DNA from: Stictocephala bisonia
Lineage: Eukaryota > Arthropoda > Insecta > Hemiptera > Membracidae
DNA length: 64,000 nucleotides
Reading direction: 5' to 3'
NCBI GenBank assembly: GCA_035578905.1
Contig: JAQJVL010000084.1
Coordinates: forward strand, 1,958,015 to 2,022,014
Part shown: positions 11,583-23,640 of the stretch, piece by piece
How the letters are laid out: every line of letters begins with the position of its first letter
Numbering within the stretch: the stretch's first letter is position 1
Translations under genes and position numbers: made by a program
The notes under the pieces: generated by a model
The model's database searches: none
Told to the model about the DNA's origin: nothing
What the model saw: only the letters and a program-made list of their open reading frames with translations

Positions 11583-12178
11583 AGTGAAAACAATACGCAT
11601 ATAGTGTCTATAAAGAAAATATCTTTTCCAAGTTTCACTATTCAAAACCTTATAGCTTTTGAAAAAAATGTGATCAGTCAGTCAATGGTAATTGGCATAT
11701 GTATTTATAAATAATTTGTAGATAGCACAAACATTTTTAATATTTGAAGTGATTTATACAAGTTAGAAACAATATAGCTTTATATTACAACGACTACTGA
11801 TTTTTTTCATATAGTTTTTCATTTTAATTTTATTGGAGAGGAAGCCTTTAAAAAAAGAAAACGTTTTATCATATTTGGTAAATTATTCCGTTAATTACGC
11901 AATTCATCATATGTTTATTTTTGTAGAAAGTTATAGTTAACATTTTCTTTTTTACATTTCAACTTGTAATGTTTACTAAAACATACTATAGTACATTAAT
12001 ATTTTTTTAAATAAAAAAAATACCTGGAATGCGAATTGTGTTTTAGTGGTAAAGATCGATATCTGGCAAAACGTAATTCTGTATAGTTGGATAATTAACG
12101 AATAATTATTTTTATTCAGTTTTATGCAACTAATTATTACTTTGTTTATTTAAAAGGGAATAAACTAAATTTTGCATT

Positions 12179-12389
12179 TCATAATTGGGTCTGTTTCAGA
12201 AGAGGACCCCCACACTTGAAAAATTTACTATAACCTAACCTAACCTAACCTAACCTAACCTAACCTAACCTAACCTAACCTAACCTAACCTAACCTAACC
12301 TAACCTAACCTAACCTAACCTAACCTAACCTAACCTAACCTAACCTAACCAAGCGTGGGGGTCCTCTTCTGAAACAGACCCTCATAATT
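12179..12389. mobile_element. Short TIR element (195 bp) with 8-bp TSD carrying telomere-type repeats
   Basis: The TIRs at 12187-12218 and 12350-12381 are 32 bp each with one mismatch (GGGTCTGTTTCAGAAG then AGGACCCCCAC). They are flanked by identical 8-bp copies TCATAATT (12179-12186 and 12382-12389). The interior is 12 bp plus the TAACC array. An 8-bp duplication fits hAT, P or Merlin. The GG start is unlike the CA start usual in hAT, so Merlin is one option, but I cannot decide. There is no coding capacity. Confidence 0.85.
12231..12350. repeat. Telomere-type (TAACC)24 = (TTAGG)n array
   Basis: There are 24 uninterrupted pentamers without a single substitution. TTAGG is the ancestral insect telomere repeat. 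Here it is interstitial and enclosed by the element's inverted repeats, so it is not a chromosome end. Confidence 0.97.
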
Positions 12390-12483
12390 TCATGGTCGGA
12401 CTAAGTTGACAACTTGTTTTGAAAATGTACTTATCACACTAGCACGAACAAATATAAAAGAATTTCGTATCTTTTTTGTTCAG

Positions 12484-12662
12484 GGCAGCTGCTGGCTCAG
12501 TCCGGGCGACAGTTGGAGGCAGCACCCATGTTCCTGAAGGCCGCGCAGTTAGCGCCCCATCAGCACACGCTTGTGACTAGTGCAGCAATAGCTCTACGTC
12601 ACGTGGGCCGGCTGAGGGAAGCTGAAGCCCTGTACCGACAAGCCAGGGATCTCCGACCGACG
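12484..12662 (+). CDS. TMTC1/2-like protein, fifth visible exon (two TPR segments)
   Basis: Acceptor TTTTGTTCAG ends at 12483; donor ACG|GTCAGT begins at 12663. The opening GG completes the Gly codon from the exon at 6994, giving ...YG-QLLAQSGRQLEA. Two repeat units follow: APMFLKAAQLAPHQHTLV and AAIALRHVGRLREAEALYRQ then LRPT. The order and spacing match the penultimate TPRs of TMTC1/TMTC2 proteins. The exon is GC-richer than its surroundings and ends in phase 0. Confidence 0.88.
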
Positions 12663-13150
12663 GTCAGTCCAAGTCCGAACAACCCCTCCAGTTTAATATA
12701 ATTGTAGACTGTGAAGGCCTTCATATAAAAACATATTTAAAATACATTTACTTAATAAAATGCGTAGGTCTTCTTAGGAATATAAAATGATTATTATTTG
12801 GAAAATATGTTTATTTACACGTTTTTGAACTCAATACAAAAATTTTAAAAGTAAATGTAAAATGTAAAAATAAAAAGTGTAAGCATTAAATACAAATTCC
12901 AAAAATGTATTTTTGAAAATAAACTTGTCTAGTTAACAAAATATTGTCATTAATTGTAGATTTTTGTCATAGTAATATGTCTAAAAATAAAATCGCTTTA
13001 AATTAAAATATAACATTATATTATATGAAATGGGTTCGTTCGGAATTTACTAATAGGTTAGATACGAAAAGGCTCAGTAATAGCAAATAAATTGATAGAC
13101 AACATTTAATTGATACAAAATATTAACGTCATTGACCATAGAAAGAATAT

Positions 13151-13334
<184 letters not shown>

Positions 13335-13513
13335 AATAGTCATCCGAGCATTTGAAAAAAAAAATAATAAAATAAAATCAGTGTTGGATAGCAGAACAAG
13401 GACACGTCTTCTTGGGGTAGTATATTAGTCAATGGTAATGCTAAACTGTCGATTAGTTCGTTTTTAGAAAGGATATATGATTTGTATAACTAACCATTAT
13501 AATACTCTTTCAG

Positions 13514-13678
13514 GATTCAACTAGCCACAGTAATCTTGGTGCTATATTTCACCTCCAAGGTAAATACCGACAAGCTGCCAGCTGTTACAAAGAAGCTCTG
13601 AGACTCTCCCCGGGAGATCACGTGACCTTGACTAACCTTCAAAAGTTAAGAAATATTATATCAAGAAACAAGCGGTGA
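13514..13678 (+). CDS. TMTC1/2-like protein, terminal exon with stop
   Basis: Acceptor CTCTTTCAG ends at 13513; 54 codons run to TGA at 13676. It encodes the final TPR, SNLGAIFHLQGKY...YKEALRLSPGDHVTL, followed by TNLQKLRNIISRNKR. The NLGAI.HL.G(K/R) core, the AL.L.PGD step and the short basic tail after a NL.KL.NI helix are the characteristic end of TMTC1/TMTC2 family proteins. Together the six exons give 275 residues with consistent phases, so the locus looks intact in this window. TMTC1 versus TMTC2 cannot be decided by eye. Confidence 0.9.
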   Translation, partial: DSTSHSNLGAIFHLQGKYRQAASCYKEALRLSPGDHVTLTNLQKLRNIISRNKR

Positions 13679-14025
13679 TTTCAACCTTAAATATACTGTA
13701 GATATCAGTTACAGTCTCAGCAAGAAGCTAAACGGTGGAAGATAGGTCAAGAGAGTAAGAATGATTGCTCCAGAACATGTACACAATCGAAAAACAACAG
13801 TATTAAATGAAGCCTTACAAATATTTACTTCTTATGGTTTCAAGATGTAAAATCACAAAGAAAAACAAACAAATACTAGTTTTACAAGCTACTTCATGGT
13901 TTAGTTCAGCCATTTTCTTGAAATCAACATTGTAATAATGTTTTGTAAACATGCATAGCCTCAATCAAATATTGCTTTACATATCTCTAACGAGATACGA
14001 AATAAAACATATTTTTTGTTAAATT
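13679..14025 (+). other. 3' UTR of the TMTC-like gene
   Basis: Non-coding sequence between the stop and the first good polyadenylation signal. The end point is inferred as about 20 nt after AATAAA at 14001. Confidence 0.55.
14001..14006 (+). promoter_or_regulatory. Polyadenylation signal AATAAA
   Basis: Canonical hexamer 322 nt after the TMTC stop, followed by T-rich sequence (ATTTTTTGTTAAATTTTTTT), as expected for a cleavage/polyadenylation site. Confidence 0.6.
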
Positions 14026-14105
14026 TTTTTACTATAACCTGAATCCTGTTCCTTAATGTCATTCAAACTATATGTAAGTTTAAAAGACTATATGTAAGTA
14101 TTGTT

Positions 14106-14451
14106 GGAGGCGTATAGTTGTGCCCATGACCGTGACATGGTGAGATGAGGAACGCGGTGTCAAGTAAAAGCATTTCTAAAAACGTTTAACAACACAGCTG
14201 AGACGATTTTATTGGTAGCACAGAACAGCTGATTGATGAATCAAATTGAGGCAGAAGAAATATTAAACAATGACCAGTAGTCTTGTTTTTGTGACAAAAT
14301 TGGAATTATAAATAAAAAAAATTTACCAAATTTAGTTTTTTTTAAAATAGCCCTAAACATTACAATTCACTTATAAACAACATTATTCATTATTCTATTT
14401 TTTAGTACAATTATATACATACAAAGTTAACACGCACAGCTATACGCCTCC
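14106..14451. mobile_element. Candidate MITE with short TIRs
   Basis: The ends are inverted: GGAGGCGTATAGTTGTGC at 14106 and the complement of GGAGGCGTATAGCTGTGC ending at 14451. Flanks TTGTT and TTGTA are an imperfect 5-bp duplication at best. The interior has no coding capacity. It begins about 80 bp after the inferred TMTC transcript end. Confidence 0.65.
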
Positions 14452-14551
14452 TTGTACTTTATTTATTACCCTATTAATGTAATTTAGTTATATATGGGAT
14501 AGATAAAATCAAGCAATCTAAATATAATTTGGCCAACAAGATTACACATTA

Positions 14552-15117
14552 TATACGTTAATATTCTAACCTAACCTAAGCTGAGAAATCAAGTTTTGCA
14601 AAAACAAGTGTTGTAGAACTTTGACGAACATACATACATTAACATTCTAATATAACCTAAGCTGAGAAATCAACTTTAGCAAGAACAAGTGTTGTGGGAC
14701 TTTGACGAACATACATAAGTTAACATTCTAATATAACCTAAGCTGAGAAATCAACTTTAGCAAGAACAAGTGTTGTAGGACTTTGACGAACATACATAAG
14801 TTAACATTCTAATATAACCTAAGCTGAGAAATCAACTTTAGCAAGAACAAGTGTTGTAGGACTTTGACGAACATACATAAGTTAACATTCTAATATAACC
14901 TAAGCTGAGAAATCAACTTTAGCAAGAACAAGTGTTGTAGGACTTTGACGAACATACATACCTTAACATTCTAATATAACCTAAGCTGAGAAATCAACTT
15001 TAGCAAGAACAAGTGTTGTAGGACTTTGACGAACATACATACGTTAACATTCTAATATAACCTAAGCTGAAAAATCAACTTTAGCAAAAACAAGTGTTGT
15101 AGGACTTTGACAAACAT
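14552..15117. repeat. 81-bp tandem repeat, 7 units
   Basis: The unit contains AACATTCTAATATAACC, AAGCTGAGAAATCAAC, AGCAAGAACAAGTGTTG and GACTTTGACGAACATAC. The inner units are nearly identical; the first and last are more diverged. Confidence 0.95.
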
Positions 15118-16189
15118 TTCAGACATCTGACACTAGATGGAACTTAATTTAATTATTTATAATTAAAATGTATAATATTTAGGCCTACGCTCAATTACCT
15201 TACCTCTCATAAAACTTGTAGTTATTAGCCTTAAAAATAGTTAAAATATAGCAAGAAACTTGATTGAGCTACCACACAATATCGATAGATTTTGAATGCT
15301 GGTAATGCCGTATTTAATAGAAAGCTTATTCAATCAATAACTAATGTGTTAAACTCACTGCATATACTTATTGCAGTTTCATTAAAGAATGGGTTTTGAA
15401 TTTGAGTCCGGCTTTGGCACATAGATGGAGTGTAATTGTACCTTATATAAATATTGCTACTTGATAAACTTTATTAGTCAAGTTGTATATTTAGAGGTGG
15501 TGTGTAAATTAACGGACTACGTAAAATGAATTTTAATAATCACAAGAAGTTATACACTGAAATGGGATGAATTGATTTTTAAACATTATTTTTGTGAAAC
15601 TTTTCCTTGTCCATAGAACTGAAAGGTTGATCTAAGATTTATGTTTTATCCACAATCTTTTTAATGATATTGTTGTCCTCTTATCTCATTAAAGGTTTTT
15701 ATTTTTAGTCTAAGGTTAGTTTTAGTCTAGAACAGAATAACATGTGCTGTTGGGTAATTATTTTTCTGGAAGTAAATATCCCCAAAAACTGCTCAGTCTT
15801 GATGGAACTTGCTAGTGCCACAACTGAAGGACATTAATTAGTCTTAAACTGGATATCATTAAAAATATCGGTGTTTGAAAAAATTATAGAATTTGGAGGA
15901 TACAACATCTTATATTTATGGTAGGAATTGTAATAAAGGAATATCTGGGACCTCCAACTAATTTTATATTTTAAGACTTTAACGTCGTTGAAAATAATTT
16001 TAAATATTTAACTCGTTATTTCCGTGTTATTCCGTAAGTTATGAAAATCATTATCTTATAACTGATGGCAAATTTAATTCAGTTTCAGAAAATCGCCATC
16101 CACTTTGGCCGATTTCCTTACTATTTTTTTAGATAAATGAGGAAATTGCACCCATGTCACCGATAAAAATGTTTATTCGCCCCAAAAAA
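15118..16189. other. No gene or repeat identified
   Basis: AT-rich sequence with no long frame, tRNA box pair or terminal repeat that I could support. Confidence 0.5.
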
Positions 16190-16518
16190 TGTCTATAGGT
16201 TAAAATTAATTTTGGAACTTTCCCGTGAATTATACGTCGATAGCAACATGCATATTCTGTAGCATAGTTCCGTCAATTCTGTAGGTCTATATAGTCTTTT
16301 AAATATGTATACAATGTTAACCTTATGGGAAAAAAGGGAACTTTGAAGGGTTGTTTGAACCACTTAGAAATTGAGACTCGAAAATTCTTCCATAGTTCGC
16401 CTAGAGGGCATAAGATAAACATGTACTAAATTTCATGTCTCTATCTTATATGGTTTTGGCTGGGCGATGTTGAATCAGTCAGTGAGTGAGTCAGGAATTG
16501 TCTTTTTATATATTTAGA
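16190..16518 (-). mobile_element. Helitron-like 5' end, minus strand, 3' end not found
   Basis: Read on the minus strand it starts TCTAAATATATAAAAAG at 16518, then carries CTGACTCACTCACTGACTG, then ATGAAATTTAGTACA. This parallels the 5' end of the 61.6-kb Helitron (TCTATATATATATAAAAGG, CACTGATTGACTCACTC, CTGAAATTTTGTACAC) in the same order. It is a related but distinct subfamily. No hairpin plus CTRR end was found at its left side, so the left boundary is approximate. Confidence 0.55.
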
Positions 16519-17086
16519 ACACATTAACTATATTTTTTTAGACTATTTGTTTTGTATTTTAAGGTAAGAAGACATAATTTTATGTTAGTTTTTAAGGACA
16601 AGTACTCCCCCTCCCCTTCACATCTGGACTCATCTTCTTCAAGAACCATCAGCATACGATATTTTAATGTTTTTCAAACCGGTTTATAAGCACAGACCGT
16701 CCTTGCAAATAACGTCGACAAAGCCCCCCCCTCTCTGTAAGTATATGACGCCTGCTACTCACCCACCTCCCCTTCGTATGACTCCTAAAGTCCTCCCTCA
16801 AACCAACTAGTTACTGACACAACTCTATAATATCTTAGAATACATCCTATTTCGGGCAACATCAAATCATTGAAGTGGCTGTAAATCAGTTTTAAAGCTT
16901 GACTATAAGTCTACTATCCATACAGCCTGTTTACGGCATGCAATTAAACCTCTGGAATATTCAACAGCATTAACATTGAACCCTCGCAATACGCCTAATG
17001 GTTTCTGAAGGGTCTTTACAATCGGTATTAAGCTCTATTTGAATATTTTATTCTACGTGAATTTGAATATTGTACTAATTGTAATG

Positions 17087-18852
17087 ACTATAATTAGAAC
17101 TATATATCCGTTATTAACAACGAAGTTACTGTCAGAAGAATAAATATAATTAGAACTATATATCCGTTATTAACAACGAAGTTACTGTCAGAAGAATAAA
17201 TATAATTAGAAATATATATCCGTTATTAACAACGAAGTTACTGTCAGAAGAATAAATATAATTAGAATTATATATCCGTTATTAACAACGAAGTTACTGT
17301 CAGAAGAATAAATATAATTAGAACTAATTATCTGTTATTAACAACGAAGTTACTGTCAGAAGAATAAATATAATTAGAACTATATATCCGTTATTAACAA
17401 CGAAGTTACTGTCAGAAGAATAAATAAAATTAGAACTATATATCCGTTATTAACAACGAAGTTACTGTCAGAAGAATAAATATAATTAGAACTATATATC
17501 CGTTATTAACAACGATGTTACTGTCAGAAGAATAAATATAATTAGAACTATATATCCGTCATTAACAACGAAGTTACTGTCAGAAGAATAAATATAATTA
17601 GAACTATATATCCGTTATTAACAACGAAGTTACTGTCAGAAGAATAAATATAATTAGAACTATATATCCGTTATTAACAACGAAGTTACTGTCAGAAGAA
17701 TAAATATAATTAGAACTATATATCCGTTATTAACAACGAAGTTACTGTCAGAAGAATAAATATAATTAGAACTATATATCCGTTATTAACAACGAAGTTA
17801 CTGTCAGAAGAATAAATATAATTAGAACTATATATCCGTTATTAACAACGAAGTTACTGTCAGAAGAATAAATATAATTAGAACTATATATCCGTTATTA
17901 ACAACGATGTTACTGTTAGAAGAATAAATATAATTAGAACTATATATCCGTCATTAACAACGAAGTTACTGTCAGAAGAATAAATATAATTAGAACTATA
18001 TATCCGTTATTAACAACGAAGTTACTGTCAGAAGAATAAATATAATTAGAACTATATATCCGTTATTAACTACGAAGTTACTGTCAGAAGAATAAATATA
18101 ATTAGAACTATATATCCGTTATTAACAACGAAGTTACTGTCAGAAGAATAAATATAATTAGAATTATATATCCGTTATTAACAACGAAGTTACTGTCAGA
18201 AGAATAAATATAATTAGAACTATATATCCGTTATTAACAACGAAGTTACTGTCAGAAGAATAAATATAATTAGAACTATATATCCGTTATTAACAACGAA
18301 GTTACTGTCAGAAGAATAAATATAATTAGAACTATATATCCGTTATTAACAACGAAGTTACTGTCAGAAGAATAAATAAAATTAGAACTATATATGAAAT
18401 AATGAAATAATGAAATAATGAAAATGAAATAATGAAAATTTATTCCTTTAAAAAAGTAAAACACAAAAACAATGACAATGTAGGAATAGAAAGTTGACCA
18501 CAGTATCCAGTATTTGTGGCCAACGTTAATTCTAAAAAAGCACAATACAAACAATTTAATTGTGAGTCCAGCAGCAAAATAAAAAACTCGCACTCCGTGG
18601 CGCCTGTGTTGAAGCAAAAGAACCAAAAAACATAGTCATATTACATATCCGTTATTAACAACGAAGTTACTGTCAGAAGAATAAATATAATTAGAACTAT
18701 ATATCCGTTATTAACAACGATGTTACTGTCAGAAGAATAAATATAATTAGAACTATATATCCGTCATTAACAACGAAGTTACTGTCAGAAGAATAAATAT
18801 AATTAGAACTATATATCCGTTATTAACAACGAAGTTACTGTCAGAAGAATAA
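17087..18852. repeat. 56-bp tandem array, about 27 units, interrupted once
   Basis: The unit reads TATAATTAGAACTATATATC + CGTTATTAACAACGAAGTTA + CTGTCAGAAGAATAAA. About 23 units lie before and nearly 4 after an inserted 249-bp piece at 18396-18644. Most units are identical; rare variants (ATGTTACTG, CGTCATTAAC) recur in register, which indicates block duplication of unit groups. Confidence 0.96.
18396..18644 (-). mobile_element. Insertion in the 56-bp array, possible LINE 3' tail
   Basis: Unique sequence breaks the array between ACTATATAT and ATATCCG, with 4-bp ATAT microhomology at the joint. On the minus strand it ends in GGAATAAATTTTCATT followed by an ATTTCATT-type microsatellite, the form of several non-LTR retrotransposon 3' ends. 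A frame (18626 downward) with HRRHGVRVFYFAAGLTIKLF is suggestive of an RT C-terminal end but too short to assign. Confidence 0.45.
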
Positions 18853-19205
18853 AATAAAATAATTTTCGCCCTGCTGTTATTATATTGTTTTATCAACATT
18901 TTACATTGGGTGATGATCGTGGCATTAACTTCATCGAGCTAAATTTAAAAAATGGGTTGACATTATTTTGTAATAAATACATTTGAGTTATACATTAATT
19001 AGGTGTACTTTGAATTATGTATAATAAAGTATTAAAACTACCCAAAAGACAAAAAAAAACATCAATGCTTTTCAGGAGTATAAAAACATTTAATTCAACA
19101 CATTTAGACTAAAAAAGTAATACAAAAAATAAAAAACTACATTTGAAAAGAAAGTCTGAATATGTTAGGCTTCAGTGGCCAGTGTCATAACTGGCATATA
19201 TATTT
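18853..19205. other. AT-rich, nothing identified
   Basis: No supported feature. Confidence 0.4.
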
Positions 19206-19383
19206 TCTGGTTACAACCACATCGAGTTGCTGTACACTATTTACAAGATCACCGAACGTTTCGCCCTTGCTGGCACGTGGCATCCTCAGTTTCAGCGATA
19301 CCTCAAAGAATGCCACATTACATCAAGGCTGAAACATTTTGCGATCTTGTAAATGGTCTATAGCACCTTAACGTGGTTGTCTT
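19206..19383. repeat. Inverted-repeat element with hammerhead-like motif
   Basis: Arms ACAACCACATCGAGTTGC... (19208-19245) and its complement ending CTTAACGTGGTTGT (19346-19383) pair imperfectly, and both contain TTTACAAGATC or its complement. On the minus strand CTGAGGA followed by GCC...GGC and GAAACGTT resembles a decayed hammerhead core (CTGATGA...GAAA). The 62-codon open frame over it is probably fortuitous. Confidence 0.5.
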
Positions 19384-20677
19384 CAGTCATAAGGATTATA
19401 GTTATAAAAAAGTCTATATTGCAATAAACATATATTCATATTAAACATACTAAATTTAAAATAAAACTGACATATCATTCATCAGTTTCTACTCTTATTA
19501 GAATTAAATAATCTAAACGCCAAATGGGAATCTTACAGTAAATTGTCTTTTCATCTAAAAGATAAAATAAAAAAACCTTATTCCACAGGTTTGATCATTT
19601 ATGCACCATGTTTTAACAATATGTTATTGTTGGATCAAGTAAATTGAACCACGAGTAACCCCTTAACCAAAATGCAGAGCTTTCCTTTCATTGAGCACTG
19701 TCGATTGTCCCTGTTCCATTATCCCTAATGGATACCAGAGTAACTCGCTTTCATTCCATGTTGGTTTGGATTCCTCTATTGTTGAAACACTGACTAGATT
19801 TAGTACAAGCGATAAGGTTTAAACTGAATAAAGGTGTTAGGAAACGTCTAATAATAATAAAAAAAATATGCTGCTGTTTTTAGATGTTTATTATTATCAA
19901 AAGGAAGGATTACAAAATTCCAGAATTTTTAATCAATTCCTATGTTAAAGCTACAAGAACCAACGAAGTATTACAACATTATATTTAGATATATGTTTTG
20001 TGATAACTGCCATGGCTGGAATATCACAATATCGTGACAGTCCAGATACCAGATGTGTTGCTCGTTTATAACTACCCAGGGTGTAGGTACATATTTAAAG
20101 ATTTACTGTGGACGTAAATCTTAACATATGTCACACCCCACGAGTGACAGGAGATAACTTAAAATTTTCATTCAATTAATATACTATAGTGACTTTCGAA
20201 TCTTAATCCAAATATACATAGCAGCTTTTTAAACTTAAAATATGGTAGCTGACAACAAACCATACAATAAATATATAGGGTGGTAAAAATATGGAAACAT
20301 TTTCACAACAACGTTATTTTTTCCATACATACTTTGATAATTTTTTTTCTTAATGATTGTGTTATATAAAGTAAAATTTTTGATCAGAATAATAAACGCT
20401 AAACCGTTTAGTAGCGAATAAATAATATTGTTCTAATTAGTTACGTTGAAATTCAAATGACTACTTTGGAAAGCAAAAACCTTTAGAAATCCGGTTTGTT
20501 GCAATTAATTTCTCTTGGATATACCTTTCATTTGATACTAAACTCGACCTAGGCTTTTACGAGAATTTTCTTCATGTAACGTTATTGAAAAACAAAATTA
20601 TCATTCAAGCCTTACTTGAAAACTTGGTAACATGTCAGTCAGAAAGGAAGGTTTTACATAGAACAACTTGACGTTAC
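19384..20677. other. No gene identified
   Basis: AT-rich with scattered short frames; nothing supported. Confidence 0.45.
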
Positions 20678-20803
20678 TCACCCACCCATACGCGTACAGT
20701 TGTATTGACCCACCCGCCCACCCATACGCGTACAGTTGTATTGACCCACCCGCCCACCCACACGCGTACAGTTGTATTTACCCAGCCGCCCACCCATACA
20801 AAT
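20678..20803. repeat. 36-bp minisatellite, short second locus
   Basis: Three to four units of ACGCGTACAGTTGTATTGACC + CACCCGCCCACCC. The orientation is as at 1.6 kb. The units share CGCGTACAGTTG, a variant not seen in the other arrays, so this locus has expanded independently. Confidence 0.9.
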
Positions 20804-21786
20804 ATTGAAACTTTTAGTTCAACTCTACGTGGGTCGTCCCCCTGAAAATATGAAATATCGCTAATGGCGTCAAAAAGTGTTTTATTTGTAACCATGATGA
20901 TGTACAAGATTTCACTTTTACAAGTGAAGTCATATAAAAGTTGTGAACGCGTTTCCATATTTCTTGTTCCACCTTGTACTGTATATACAGTTAGGTATAT
21001 GTCCTGTTCTACTCTGTACAACTTTAATCAAGTCTTGTAAAAAAGCCGGGGTATTTTTACAAAGAATCTTTTCACTTGAGTTTATGACCTTTTTTTGTGA
21101 AATAATAGTTGAGTATTCATGGTGTAGTTTTGGTAGCATGAAAACAAAAAAGTAACGTTCTGAATAGAGTGTTTAAGCTGTAAAAATAAGAGATATATCA
21201 ATAAACTATTTGAGATCTATGGTGTTTTTACCATTTAAATCGCCAAGTGTTGACACCTTCTACATCTGCTTTCACCATATATTCTGTAGAACAAAGCTCT
21301 ATTCACTTTGAACTGGGATTGGATATCAGAACTCTTTCGTATTCAAAAACCTTGAGAGTGATTAATGTTTTGAAACTAAGCAGGTAAACTCGTGCTGGTT
21401 AGTTAGTATGTTTGCATACAAACATAATAATAAAATTCCTAGAGACAAAAAAATCAAGGACGTTTAAGAATGTTGCATTGCCTCCTATCTAGTTATTACT
21501 AGTCCTAACTAGTTATTACCATCTATGAGACCTCATGATTCTTGGAAGAATATATAAAAAACAAAAAATGTTGCCAAATTGTTAGCATATCCTTGGCCAA
21601 TGATAGTTTGTTAAATCCGATTGTTTGAGATACCAAGATAGCTTATGCGTAATTTAAGGCAACTAAAATGATTACTTGGGTGTAGGATGAGCATGGATCA
21701 CCAGTGTAGCCTTATTACTAACTGAGTTTAACTTAGCTTAAAAAGTTCCATTTATAAATAGCCAAACAGACAATTCACATTATACT
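20804..21786. other. No gene identified
   Basis: Overlapping short frames on both strands at 20.9-21.15 kb lack recognisable domains. Confidence 0.45.
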
Positions 21787-23076
21787 GAAAAACTGCACTT
21801 TACCCTCATTAAAGTGTTCACACAAGAGTCCTTAAGACTTCACTATTTAATTATATATCCTCAGTAACCTGAACCCTTTTTAAGGAAACCCTCCATGTCC
21901 CATGACTTATTTCTGCTACAATGTACTTTTAATTTAACAAGCTGTGCTATTACCCTCACTAAAGGGTGCTTACTAAAGACCTTAAGGCTCCAGTGTTTAA
22001 ATATTTACCGTCAGTAACCTTGACCCTTTGTAAAGCAACCCTTTATTTCCCATTACTTATTCCTGTTACAATGCACTTTTTATTGAACAAGCTTTACTAT
22101 TACCCTAATTAAAGAGCGCTCACTACAGTCCTTAAGACCCCAGTGTTTAATTATTTACCGTCAGTAACCTTGACCCTTTGTAAAGCAACCCTTTATTTCC
22201 CATTACTTATTCCTGTTACAATGCACTTTTTATTGAACAAGCTTTATTATTACCCTAATTAAAGAGCGCTCACTACAGACCTTAAGACCCCAGTGTTTAA
22301 TTATTTACCGTCAGTAACCTTGACCCTTTGTAAAGCAACCCTTTATTTCCCATTACTTATTCCTGTTACAATGCACTTTTTATTGAACAAGCTGTACTAT
22401 TACCCTAATTAAAGAGCGCTCACTACAGTCCTTAAGACCCCAGTGTTTAATTATTTATTGTCAGTAACCTTGATCCTTTGTAAAGCAACCCTTTATGTCT
22501 CATTACTCATTTCTGCTACAATGCACTTTTTATTGAACAAGCTGTACTATTACCCTAATTAAAGAGCGCTCACTACAGTCCTTAAGACCCCAGTGTTTAA
22601 TTATTTACCGTCAGTAACCTTGACCCTTTGTAAAGCAACCCTTTATTTCCCATTACTTATTCCTGTTACAATGCACTTTTTATTGAACAAGCTGTACTAT
22701 TACCCTAATTAAAGAGCGCTCACTACAGTCCTTAAGACTCCAGTGTTTAAATATTTACCATCAGTAACCTTGACCCTTTGTAAAGCAACCCTTCATGTCC
22801 CATTACTTATTCCTGCTACAATGCTCTTTTTATTGAACAAGCTGTACTGTTACCCTAATTAAAGTGCGCTCACTACAGTCCTTAAGACCCCAGTGTTTAA
22901 TTATTTATCGTCAGTAACCTTGATCCTTTGTAAAGCAACCTTTCATGTCCCATTACTTATTCCTGCTACAATGCACTTTTTATTGAACAAGCTGTACTGT
23001 TACCCTAATTAAAGTGCGCTCACTACAGTCCTTAAGACTCCAGTGTTTAATTATTTACCATCAGGTACTTTGACTC

Positions 23077-23107
<31 letters not shown>

Positions 23108-23640
23108 CCCCTACATTTTCCATTACTTATTCTTGTTACAATGCATTTTTTTAATGAACATTCTGTGCTATTACCCTCAGTACACATAAGAGTCCTTGAG
23201 TACCCAATGTTTAGTTATATATCCTCAGTAATATGTACCCTTTGTAAGACAAACCTTAATTTTTTTATTACTTAAAGCTAGTAAAGTTCACTTTATACTT
23301 AACATGGTGGCTCATGTTGTCATTAAAATGTTCACACCAGATTCCTTAACCTAAGGGTTTAATTAAATACCCTCAGTAACCTGGACCCTTTGTAAGACAA
23401 ACCTTCATTTTGCATTACTTAGTGCTAGTACAATCCAGTTTATATTGGACAAGGTAGCCCTTGTCCTCATTAAAGTGTTCACACTAGAGTCCTTAACCCC
23501 AGTGTTTAATTAAGACCGTTAGTAATCTGGGCCATTCGTAAGACAACCCTTCATGACCTAAGTGCTAGAGGAATCCACTTTACGTTGACCAAGCTGCCAC
23601 TTTATCCTCATAAATATGCTGACACTACTGTGCTTGATGC
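21787..23640. repeat. 150-bp satellite array, about 12 units
   Basis: The unit contains TACCCTAATTAAAGAGCGC, CAGTGTTTAATTATTTACC, GTCAGTAACCTTGACCC and GCACTTTTTATTGAACAAGC. Central units (22.0-23.0 kb) are highly similar with an exact 150-bp step; both edges are strongly diverged. A 26-nt poly(A) run (23082-23107) replaces part of one unit. Confidence 0.94.

Noticed and set aside
12231..12350. A true chromosome end or healed telomere
   Set aside because: The array is enclosed by transposon-type inverted repeats and a target duplication and is followed by more gene exons.
18276..18626. 116-codon minus-strand membrane protein
   Set aside because: It is made of an inserted retroelement-like tail plus read-through into the 56-bp array.
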